Positions 47,803 to 59,200 of a stretch of DNA of 64,000 bases are shown piece by piece. Position 1 is the first letter of the stretch, and each line of letters begins with the position of its first letter. The stretch covers positions 27,113,001-27,177,000 of the forward strand of contig OY727099.1 in NCBI GenBank assembly GCA_963402885.1, read 5' to 3'. The notes beneath the pieces are model-generated. The model ran no database searches. It was not told the origin of the DNA and saw only the letters and a list, made by a program, of their open reading frames with translations. The translations under genes were made by a program, and so were the position numbers. Source of the DNA: Antedon bifida (taxonomy: Eukaryota > Echinodermata > Crinoidea > Comatulida > Antedonidae).

Positions 47803-50343
47803 ATGGATCCTAATAAAGTTGATATTCCACGAATTGATGTTACTGTTAGAGATGGATTTGAAAAAGAAGACTGCCTAAAATTAATGAGTGTTGTGCGACC
47901 AAACTGGACTCAAAGCGATATCCAATTTAAGGTGGAAGACACGTAGTGTAGGCCTAGTTAATATTAATCAGGCTATAGCCTATAGTGACTACCTAGAAAT
48001 AGGCCTCCTCCATCCCAACTAGTACTAGTAGAGGCCAGTTGACCTTGGTCCTAATCCTGCAGTAACTGCCATTCAGGTTTAGACGTATAGAGTAGAGTAT
48101 AAACACAGTAGCTAGCCTAGATTAGCAACCTCTTTTCTGTAGCTATCATTAAAGAAAATTGTTGATAAGAAGAATGTAGGCCTATAAATTATTAAAGATA
48201 TATTTTCCAACTGACAAAATAATTTGTAAACAATTTTTGTTTATATTATTTAATTAAGTGAATATTACAAAATGATTTATTTTTCATGTTTTTGAGGCAA
48301 TAAAAAATGTTGCATTTTTGTGCACATTATAAGTTCACCCAATGCATTTAGATTTATTAAATAAATATTAAAAACCAGTTTTCACTGTCACAGAAATTTA
48401 CATCAGGGATTACAAACAAGTTGATAGGATGCTACTTGGGTGAAAACAAGTCTAATATGGTACTTGTCCGCATTTATGGTTTCAAGACCGAAGTGATTAT
48501 TGACCGTGAAAGCGAGATTAAAACATTTCAAATTCTTTTTGCTGCCGATTGTGGTCCAGAACTGTACGCTATCTTCAACAATGGTCTTTGTTACGATTAC
48601 ATCACTGGTGTGACGCTGACAATGCAAAGTGTTCGTGATGAACAGATAGCAAAGTTAGTAGTTCTTGCAATTACATATACAGCATATATGGACATCACTA
48701 CCATATTTGGGCATATCACTACCTACCATATTTGGGCATATCACACTTTTTTTGTCAAATTAGTTTGATAGTGCAGACAAAGCTTTACAGAGGCAAACTA
48801 GATAATTAACATTTCATGAACAATAGATTTAAATAAGAATAATTTTCTCATTACGTTTTTTTTATACGTTCTTATACAGGCTCATTGCAAAAGAATTGGT
48901 GCGAATGCATTGTATTCAGCCACCAGAGGGTGCTGTTCCAGAACCAACACTCTTCAAAACACTTAGAAAATGGCAAAAGTCACTTCCAGCCAAATTTGAT
49001 GACCCTCTTAAAAATGAAAAGTAGTTTTTATCATTTCATTCTGCAAAATACTTTTATAAAATTATTCAGTCAAAGCATTATTGTAAATGATCTTGGTGAT
49101 GCTAATTTATAACTGGCAAGACAAAGTACACACTTAAAAACTTCTGAGCTGAATTCCAAATATTTTTGAAAAATCAAACAATGCTCATTTTCAATAATCA
49201 ATAAGTAAAAACTTGCCATTTAATAACATTCTTATAATAAAAATTACTTTCATTCTACAGATATTTGAAAGAATATCCTAGTGCTGATACTCTGTCAAAA
49301 GAAATCGATTTGTTAGAAGAAGTGTTGACAAAACAAGACAATAACAACGTTGTTTTTACACATCATGATCTTCTACTTGAGAACGTTCTCTTCGATAAGG
49401 TCAAAGGTAAATTGACTATGAAAAATGTATATAAAATTATTAGGTACACAGATTAAAATATGCAAACTCTATCTGGTTTAAAATCTTTATTTTTCAGCCA
49501 AAGTTTCGTTCATTGATTATGAATATGCATCCTACAGCTACCAAGCTTTTGATATTGCTAACCATTTTAATGAATATGCCGGTAAGTGGAGGATTGACCA
49601 CCGGGAGAGATGGGGTACCTCTTATGGGTACACTTAAATAATACTGTAAAGTAAAACTGTTATAATGTATGTAAATGTATTTAAATTAATATAAAGAAAG
49701 ATTGTAACTACAGGTATTGATGAAGTTGACTACAATCTCTATCCTGGAAAAGAGTATCAATTGAAATGGTTGAGAGAATATTTGACCAATTGGAACAAAG
49801 CAAAAAATATAGATGGACCAATCACAGATGAACAACTAGAAAGCTTCTATGCAACAGTTAATAAGTTTGCATTGGTAGGTTAATATGTAAACACAATTTT
49901 CATGCTACTTAACTGGGATGTTGTGAACAAAAGGTTTGTAATCCTAGGTTACAAAATAATGAAAAAAGCCACTTCTTAGAGGTGGGGTGCTAGGGGATGG
50001 TATATTTTTAGACTGGAGGATTCTAAAATCTAAACTGACTTAACATTTCATTTTCTCCTATAAAGGCTTCTCATATGTTTTGGGGACTATGGGGCATAAT
50101 ACAAGCTTACAACTCTGTCATCGATTTTGACTTTCTACAGTAAGTCTGACCTTATTAAATTAATGCCGATCTTCTTAAACTGCATGTATTTATATGCATC
50201 AAATACATTTACAAGAGCATTTTAATAACATTTTACAAACTGCCAAATTAAGTAGTACAATAAATCTATTATTGTTTTGTAGATATGCCATTTTACGTTT
50301 AGATGAATACTACAAGAAGAAGGAAGAATTTCTGGCTTTGTAA
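47803..50343 (+). CDS. ETNK: ethanolamine kinase, complete
   Basis: Ethanolamine kinase phosphorylates ethanolamine with ATP, the first step of the CDP-ethanolamine route to phosphatidylethanolamine. Eight exons: 47803-47931, 48394-48653, 48880-49020, 49261-49406, 49498-49581, 49714-49874, 50066-50139, 50283-50343. They total 1,056 nt, 351 aa. Recognisable blocks are GITNKLIGCYLG (nucleotide-binding loop region), HHDLLLENVLF (Brenner-type catalytic loop, H-x-D-x4-N), FIDYEYASY (metal-binding IDxEY) and NHFNEYAG, then ALASHMFWGLWGIIQA near the end. All match ETNK1/ETNK2 and differ from choline kinases in the NHFxE(F/Y)AG region. The first donor (AAG|GTGGAA) is weaker than the rest but keeps frame. 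Whether it corresponds to vertebrate ETNK1 or ETNK2 cannot be said, so the generic symbol is used. Confidence 0.93.
48683..48788. mobile_element. palindromic MITE, family A, copy 9 (left end missing)
   Basis: Only the core and right end are present (CACTACCATATTTGGGCATA twice, then ATAGTGCAGACAAAGCTTTA). It lies in ethanolamine kinase intron 2. Confidence 0.75.
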
Positions 50344-50718
50344 CGCACATCAGGGTTCATCGATCAATACGGCATTTGACTATCAATACCTCAATTTGAC
50401 TTATTGTCTTTGTTTACTTATTAACTGGCTGAAATTTTTTATTTCAATAATGAAATACTGTATATATTATTAATACCACAAATTTTAATTGTTCAGTTCT
50501 ATTTTTTATCCTTTATTTTGCTGATTTCAACAAATATTATTGAACTTGTACTAGAAATAAAAAGCTAACTTTAAGCTCTCTCTCTGTTGCATCTTGATTC
50601 TTCTCAGACTCCTGTTACATGCTCGTCTCCCAGGCCAACACAGTGGTTCTTTAACCAAGAGTGTAAATTGGTACCTGAAGGCATTAAAATGCATGATTAG
50701 TCAGAATATTAACTAGAC

Positions 50719-50829
50719 TAAAGCTGTCTTCAGTGATGTACCCATATTATGGACATGTCATATCACTACCATATTTGGGTACATCACACTTTTTTGTCAA
50801 ACTAGTTTGATAGTGTAGACAGAGCTTTA
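50719..50829. mobile_element. palindromic MITE, family A, copy 10
   Basis: Left end diverged (TAAAGCTGTCTTC), right end typical (ATAGTGTAGACAGAGCTTTA), with a shortened interior. It lies between the convergent 3' ends of two genes. Confidence 0.8.
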
Positions 50830-51157
50830 CTTAATTTCCAATGCTTCAAATGTAGAAACTTTTTTATGATAAATTTGCTATCTATGGATATTTTGAAAGA
50901 TAATTCTAGTAACGACAATTGCATTCTGTAGCTTTAAATTATGATACAAGAGGTGCAACAATGATAATTTATTACCTTCATGCAGATTCTGGATTTTGAA
51001 ATAAATGGGGCCCAGGGCCTAAAATAAACTTCTATTTTTTGCATTGTATTTTTCAGATTTTAGGCCCTATGTCCCTGTAAGCTTTCAAATTCACCAATTG
51101 GTGTTGCATAGAATAAAGAAATGCTGGATATACAACAAAGGATACACAAACACTGTC

Positions 51158-51233
51158 TAAAGCTCTGTCACACTATTAAACTTTATGCGACACTTTTTTA
51201 TCAAACAAGTTTGATAGTGTAGACAGAGCTTTA
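51158..51233. mobile_element. palindromic MITE, family A, copy 11 (76 bp)
   Basis: Almost only the two terminal repeats remain, forming a tight hairpin. It begins about 30 nt after the METTL15 stop codon in transcript terms, so it is probably within the 3' UTR. Confidence 0.85.
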
Positions 51234-51263
51234 TATAAATATGATTCACTAACAATATATGTT

Positions 51264-54200
51264 TCATAACTTGACAGCTTTCCTAAATTTCGCTGACCGT
51301 GACCTTGGGTTTTTCTCGACCTCCTTCTCTGATGGTTCCATAAATTTATCGTCAAAAGACCAAATTTTAATTGGATTTTCATGACCACTTTCTGTATTAT
51401 TTGTAAAATTGTCTCTCTTTTTTTGATGTATACTTTTACCAGGTTCCATTGCATGTCTTCCCTGCAGGATTCTTTTCACAATTCTGTCCTCCAACGAGTG
51501 AAACGTCAATACGGCAAGCCTGCCTCCAGGTTTCAAAAACTTTGATACCAAATTCAAACCGTTACTCAACTCTTCTAGTTCATTATTCACAAATATTCTT
51601 AATGCCTGGAATGTTCTTGTTGCTACGTGCATTTTTCTACCTATCATGTCTTTTGATTGGCTGGATTGAGTGTGTGTAAAGGCAAACGAAACAATATTCG
51701 CTAATTCCGATGTCGTTTTAATCGGGTGGTATTTTTCTCTGAATTCAACTATTAATTGTGCAATTTTCTTAGCCTGTCTCTCTTCTCCGTACGCCTTTAT
51801 TATTCTGGCAAGGGTTTCAACATTCAATGAGTTTACGACGTCAGCCGCTGTTGGCTGATTTTCATGTCTGTCAGAAGAAAATAAAAATCATTATTTCTTT
51901 TTTGTAGATCAGAGAGCAAAACAGATAAGTAATTAAATAACAATCATTGTCTGTTTCAACAATAATAATATATTTTCCCAATTACTTCTCTCTAAACAAA
52001 ATATTTGTTTTATAATTACCTGTTATCTCCATCCATTCTCATATCAAGTGGTCCAGACTTGCTCAGTGCAAAGCCACGCTCTGCTGTATCAAATTGCATT
52101 GAGGAACAGCCGGCATCAATGACGACACCATCTAAAGTGCCTTCTTGGAGACTAATATCCTTAGCAACCGTATCTAATTCAGAGAATCTTCCTAACATTG
52201 GATGAAGTCGATCTCTGCAAAACAAATTTTTTCATAAAATGATAATCAAATAAATAAAATATTGATTTTCTTCAATCTTTCAATGAACAAAAATAAGTTT
52301 GTTACTTCTTCTCAGCCTTAAATAGAAGTTTCTTTTATAAACTATGAATATAAAAAAAGTTGAATTTAAAGCAAAAAAATAAGCAGAAACAATCAGCATC
52401 CTACAATAAGAGGAAGCCTGTGTGGGAGGAGCCATACATTTATCACTCACTCATCAGCTATCACTAGATATAGATAGAAATGTACTACTTTAAACACTCA
52501 CTTTTAATTGTCACAAATGTACTTATATGTATACAATATATTGAGACTGAGATTTTAAAGGGGGATTCTGGGTTTAAAATTGCTTTTAAATATCGTTTAT
52601 TTATTAAATAAAAAATATTATAACAATATAGACATGTCAGAATGAAGAAGTAATAACGAGAAATTAAAAAAATTAAATTTTATATACATTTTAGGGTAAA
52701 TTCATGGAAAGTCTGTTTTTCAGCAGCTTAGGGAAGCTCATTAATATTCATGAGATATTCACAAAATCACGTCATCAGTGGATTCCAAACTCGCGACAAG
52801 CTTGTACGTTGTGTTTGTCAACTTGAATCTCTAGCTCTCTCCCCCGTCAAACGACGACCACCCGATCACTGTGAAATACATTTTTTGTAGATTTTCTAAG
52901 CTAGGCCTAAAGTGTAATAATAACAGTAGTAGCATATATTTATTTGACATTTAATGAAATACAAAATTTACTAGTACAGATTTACGGAGTCATAAATTAT
53001 ACTATTTTTATACCTCGAATAGTACAGATCGTATATCGGCTTTACGTACTAGGCTAGGCCTAGCCTAAATCATTTTATTCATGGGTGAGAGCCATTTCTG
53101 ACTAGGGATTCCATGCCACGATGGCTACGTTAAAACATTGGGGCCATCATGGGCCTAGCTAGACTACTACTAAACGATTGGCCCATAAATAACAAAACTC
53201 AGTGGATTCCAAACCCATCCTATCAACCAAACTCCTAAACAATCTAAGCCTAAAACGTTCTACAAAATCGGCTGTAAATATTGAGGCAAAACGAGGTCCG
53301 ATCGCCTTCCGCACGTATGGTGTCCCGATCGTCTAATAAGTAGGCCTAAAATAGGCCTAGTTTACTCTCCAAAAAAGCGGATACTGCATCAAGCAAGTAG
53401 ACCAGGTAGTAGGAAGGAGACCTAGCCGATCCGGCCCAGTTAAAAATTGAGCTAGCTAGTGTAGTAGACCCTATGCGAATTGATACTACCAGGCCTTTTA
53501 CTATAGGCTACACTTTTTAAAATTAGCAATACTTATGTTTACAAATATTCCAACTCTCTCATTCGAGCTATATTATCTATACCATTCCGGTAGGTCGAGT
53601 CGACCTTCAATCAAATACTGTACATCGTTCATGTTGTGATTATAGACGGGGTATACTCGACCCGACCAGTTTGGTATTGTATATTGTATCTGCTTATCAC
53701 GTGACGATGCCAGGCATGGGCAGAGAGTGAGCACGTGTATCGTCGTCTCGCTCTCCTCGCTCAGGAATGTATACGTTACGCTTCATTGATTTTGAAAGCT
53801 TTCCCTAAGTCAGTGCGAAAATCGGCAAACGTAAAGTGCAAACATATCTAATTTTTCACTGTTTTGATGGATTTTCATAAAAAATTGACTTTATAAATGG
53901 GAAGACCGACTAAAATTACATCAGATAAGTATAATTTTACAAAAGTAATTGATATGGTTAATGATAACGAGTCGTCGGAAGATTGACCATTTCACGAATT
54001 TCCTATTCTGTAACCACAGTGTGATTTTGCCGTAGCTGCACTTGTAATCTGGCCTCATTTCACAGCCTTCGTTCTGCTTCACTGGGCGCTTATATAAATT
54101 GAAACTTTTACCGTTCAAGAGAAAAACAAATATATTTTACATTTTTTGCTATTCATTTTAAACCCGGAACCCCCCTTTAAATAAACATGAGATGAACTCA

Positions 54201-54878
54201 CACAAGAAAAAAAAAGAAATGTACCTGTATTTGATTGATAAGGTTTTAGCCATATTGTATGCCACAGGATCACGATCTAAAGCAAACACTTGGCTAGTTG
54301 GTGAACATTTTAAGATGGATCTTGAATGACCTCCACCACCAAAGGTCATGTCCAGGAACTTCTACAAAATGTAATATATCAAACAAATTTTATAAAAGAA
54401 ACAGAATCAGGCTAAAAACTAAACAAATTGGACCAAGAAGAAAAATAAAATATAATACAAAAATAAACAAGGTTTGTACTTAAAAATGCACAGTTTCACA
54501 ACCAACATAGGTACATCAGAGAGGTATGAAAATATTATTTTTACCCCTGGGTACATGAACAATATTTGCAATACAGAAATGTTCATAATTAAATATGCAC
54601 AATAATACATTGAATATACATAATACTTCGTTTTCTAACAATTACTATATAGTTTACACAATATTTACAACACATTACTAAACCTCATCATCCTTTGGAT
54701 CCAGGAACTCAAGGATTTCATTTTTCATGACTGGAAAATGTCTAAATTCTACATTATCATTCGTCCCTGCTTCTACCGCTGGTGAAGAAGTGTTTCTCAA
54801 TCGCAGTGACCTTGGGTACTTCAAGGAAATGGATGTTGAAAACTGACGGTGAAGAAGTCGTCTAGCACACAAAGACAT
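51264..54878 (-). CDS. METTL15: METTL15, mitochondrial 12S rRNA N4-cytidine methyltransferase
   Basis: METTL15 (RsmH/MraW family) makes m4C in mitochondrial 12S rRNA and supports mitoribosome assembly. Four coding exons, 54878-54684, 54361-54225, 52214-52020, 51867-51264, give 1,131 nt, 376 aa (human about 407). The first 35 residues are rich in Arg, Ser and Leu without acids ([20 protein letters not shown]), a typical mitochondrial presequence. [16 protein letters not shown] is the SAM-binding motif [75 protein letters not shown] and the C-terminal [15 protein letters not shown] match the family in order. Nothing is missing. Intron 2 is enlarged by a 1.6-kb transposon. The next gene upstream, on the same strand, is KIF18A. 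Confidence 0.95.
52559..54176. mobile_element. 1.6-kb TTAA-flanked DNA transposon without a recognisable transposase
   Basis: Ends AGGGGGATTCTGGGTTTAAA and, as reverse complement, AGGGGGGTTCCGGGTTTAAA form inverted repeats of about 22 bp with two mismatches. Both are directly bordered by TTAA (52555-52558, 54177-54180). The interior is GC-richer than the neighbourhood and has AGGCCT palindromes between 52900 and 53510, but no long open frame. It is probably a non-autonomous element in METTL15 intron 2. Confidence 0.75.
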
Positions 54879-56234
54879 CCCTGTGACTAAATAATTGAAA
54901 AATGTTTTATAATAAAATTTAGTTTTATTTATTTTTTTTTATGAAAAATTCCCAGAAATGGAAAATGTATGACCCAATTACAATTTATAAAGGTTAATAT
55001 TTAAGCCTAACTTGAGCTAGTCTGTGTATACAATGATGCAAGTATACCCCCGTTAGTAAGACTAAGATTAGGTACGATTTGACCACAACCATGATGGCTA
55101 CCTTATGACACCACGTTCAGTCACTTGAAATATTTTTTATCCTAGCCTACCATACACTGTATGATACAGGGATTCTAGCCTAGGCCTAAACAATGAAACT
55201 GTAAAATAAAACAAGTAAAACAAATGCTACCAACATTCTTATTTCAACTAAACGTCGTAAAAAAATGATAGATCCAAGGCAATAAATAATAAAATAGACC
55301 TAGCTACTATCCTAGGCCTAAATCATCTCACTCCACTCGCCTGACTGGTGGTGGTATGCCTGCCTGGCTGGTAGCGTCTCCGTCTCGTCAGCGTACGTGC
55401 TGCAGACTATTCAAACATGTGCGTGCTTATCCATGCGGAACGGCATACTATGGAAGGCAATCTCCGCAAAAATTACAAATCACATACAAATACTAGCTTA
55501 CACATTATGTATAAACTTAAATTAATTATTACATCTCACTGGTTTGATATTGTGAAATAAATTGATACTTCAATCAAAACAATTATTGTATACGTATAAC
55601 ATAAAAGCAATCAAATCAATTAACTACGTTTGTTCTTCAGAAAGATCACAAATGTAATGATACAAAAAAAAGTGTCCTTAGTCACATAAAAGTTTATTTT
55701 AGCAACACCGTGTAAGATTGTGGCACATCACACACTGTTGTCAATGATATTTATAATTCAAACAAATTATTACTACTAAATTTACAAAGCAAAGTTCAAT
55801 GATTAACAAATGGTGAGAAATCTAATGAAACAAAGTGATTATTTAAATGGTAAATCCACAACATAATTTAAATAAATTGCATGATATAGTATAATAAATC
55901 AGCTTATAGTAACAACATAAGCATTGTGACCATATTTGGCCCTAAACCATATCATAGCATCATAATTGTTTACCAACAGTCACTGACAGCCAAGTATACC
56001 GTCAATAAATCCACATAATTCAGTGCATAGCAGCACAAGAAATACGTATTTGTCTTTAGTTATTCTTTTATACATAATTTATACAAACAATTTTTACAAT
56101 GAAGCAATATGCTATTTTATATACAATGCACTTTACAATGCAAATATGTTAAATTATCTAGTAAAAACCTGAATTTATTTTCAGATTTTATTGCAAATAA
56201 ATGTCATACAATAAAAAAAACTGCTTTGCAGATG
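54879..56234. other. METTL15 upstream region and KIF18A 3' UTR
   Basis: A CpG-containing patch at about 55330-55460 is the likely METTL15 promoter, with a possible non-coding first exon spliced to the acceptor just before 54878. Minus-strand AATAAA at about 56172-56177 suits the KIF18A transcript. No coding sequence was seen. Confidence 0.5.
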
Positions 56235-59200
56235 TCACTTCCATGTACTCCGCAAACCGTTGACTGATTTCGTTCGAGCCAAAGTGCTGTAAAGAAACAA
56301 TACAATTATGTTGGTATTAATTAGTATTAATTTTTACTGAACTATTGCACTGTATAAACTATACAAATGGTTTTATATACAGGTGGTTTTATATACAGGT
56401 GGTTTTACATACAGGTGGTTTTACTTACACATATCTTGAAGGCACTGCCCTGCTGTTTCTTACTCGTGATGGAAGAGCAGAGAATGGTGTTCTATGCTCA
56501 GACGATGACCTATCAAAATACAGAATATTAAAACAGATCTGGATATGATAGTTATTTCATTCAATTCAGATCAGATAATTATCAGAAAAATGCTTAGGAA
56601 AAATTGTTTCATTTTGATTTGGCACTTGTTCGGTAATGACTGATCATACACACTTTATTTTTTATCTAATTGTTAACAATAATTTTACCGATAATTTTTC
56701 TTATGGCTGCGAAAACATGGCCTATCAAACCACAAAATGAGCAAAGAGTTACTACTGTATTTAATTGTATATATAGCAGATATAGCATAGAAGCAAAGGC
56801 AGATTCAGAAAGTTTGCTCTGGAATAAAATAGTACAAAATTGTCAGTTGTCTTTACCTTGTATGATGGTTATTTGTTCTCTTGTTTTTTGCTGCGGTTGT
56901 CATCATCATGTACGCTGGCGCTGGCCGTTTCTTACCTAAAATTTAAAAAATTACATCATAAATAAATCAAAAATATGCAAATTACTAACAAATGAGAAAT
57001 GAAGCCAAGATTTAAGGTAATTTGGTACTAAAAATGAAGAATGTTATCATACCTTGTATACAATCAGACATGGATGGCAAACCAAGTGCTCGAACCGCAG
57101 CTGCATTCTTATTAGTCATGGTACCTACTTTATCAGTCATAAACTTTTTGGTCCTATTAAAACAAAATTCCACTTGTCCAATTATATGAAGAATAAAAAC
57201 ACATTGTTACTGTATTTTAGCACTTTATTGATATATTTGAAAAAGAGTTTTGAATGCTTAACTGTAATAGTACATACCTTGTTTTTTGCTGGAATGTTTT
57301 TGCTTTTGGATTAGTGATAGACTGATGAGGTGAGTTAACAGCGATGTCTGTGAGAGGCACCCGGCTTACAGCTTGTCGTTTTGGTGTGGACGCAACCTTG
57401 GCATAGGATAGTACTTGACCTAGAAGAAGTATAGTTATATAATTTTGACTTCAGTGATAATACACACATACAAAAGTGGTATGTCTTTGAAGCAATTAAT
57501 TATATTGGTAATGTTGCTTAATGCTTAATTGTAATTAACTTACACGACTTGCAACTGGAATATAAGATTCAGGAAATAAGGATTTTGCATCATACATAGC
57601 AAACGCAAAGACGCCCCAAATTTATCAACAACCTCTATTTACAAATGACCTGTAGACCCCAGCATTTTGAATGGCAATATTCCATATGATACATACATAC
57701 CTGTTTCATTTGGCTGCACCACCTTAACATCATCAACATTCATTGTTAATCTTCTGTTGTTCAACACGTTATTATCACCCGCACTAGCTGTTCGATTGTT
57801 GGGTGTAGCATCCAAAGGACAAACGCCCTCAATTGTAAAGCTTGAGTCTTTATTAACATTCACTGTTCTAGTACTGTGTTTTTGTTGGTTCATCGTAGAT
57901 TGATGATCTCTGCTGCTAGATTCTTCTTCCTTGTGAGGAGTACGTACACGCATTGGAGTCCCAAGAGGATTTTGACGAGGGGTACAGACGCGCATCGGTG
58001 TTCCTAAAGTCGATTTTTGGTGAGGAATTGCAACATTTGTCCCAGTTTCTGAAGTGAATGTTTGTCTACAATTGGTTGTTGTGCACAGACTGTTAGCAAG
58101 AGTTGTTCTGTTATTGGCTGTTATTTCAGTTACTGGATGTAAACTTCTGGCAGTCATTTCACGTTTTTCGCTCTTGCTTCGTGTAAGAGGTGTCGATGAG
58201 TTATCTAAAACATCGCAAAAATATTTTTCAAATTAGTTATATAATTTCAGGAAAACTTACGAACCACACATAGCACAATAAACAAATACTGTATATTTTG
58301 AAAATTTAATAAAAAAAATATATTTTACCTGGTATTACATAAGTATCACCCATTGTTGGAGCTGGAAAGAAATATTAAATTTAAAAAATTGATAATCATA
58401 AATATTTACTTTTTTTAAAGTTTACATCTTAAAAATGTTTATTAATTAATAATAGCAGTTGGCCAACTTAATCTCTGACTACACTATCAAACTATGTGAC
58501 AACAAAATGTGACTCGTCCATATATGGACATGATGATGTCATAACACTACCATATTTAAGGATATCAATACATCACACTTTTTTTGTCAAACTAGTTTGA
58601 TAATGTAGACAGAGCTTTATACTGTAGTAACGTTACATTGCTGTTAATTCAAACTTAAAATATGGTAACAAAGCATACCTTCTGGTGTAGTCCTGACACA
58701 ATTTAACACCGGTAATTCCAGTAAACTGTTTACATCACTGCATGGATCCTTCTCTGTCATGTCTGCCCATAACACTTCTCTCTCGCCCTCTACCTGCTTT
58801 TGAATATTCTCAAACTCGGCAACTGTTTCTGATGTAGCGATGTTAGAGCCTTTTAGCAGGTAGAATTGTTTACGGACTGTGTTAAGAAGGGTTGAGATCA
58901 ACCTTAAAAACAGAAAAAGAAATGCTTAACTTAAAGGCTACATTTCCAATGGTGAGTAAAACTTGCTATAAAACCATCAATATACAAATCTAATAAACAA
59001 TTAGCTATATAAGGTATCATACAGTCGTTTATTTCTTAGTATTTTTGATAGTTTAATAGACATTTTGTGATCGACTAAGGGATGATTACAATAAACATTT
59101 AATATATAAAATATACCTTTCAGATGACTGAATGCAGCCATCTTGTTGACGGGAAAATTTTGTCAAATGCTTCACTTGGCGACGAAGGTCTTTTACCTCA

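Larger units (their letters stand above)
50344..51263. other. convergent 3' ends of ethanolamine kinase and METTL15
   Basis: The plus-strand AATAAA at 50556-50561 should end the kinase mRNA. A minus-strand AATAAA near 50965 may end METTL15. Two MITE copies lie between. No other gene was seen. Confidence 0.55.

Noticed and set aside
53697-53706. TCACGTGA, a perfect CLEAR/E-box site
   Set aside because: It lies inside the 1.6-kb transposon in a METTL15 intron, away from any inferred start site; an isolated 8-mer is weak evidence.
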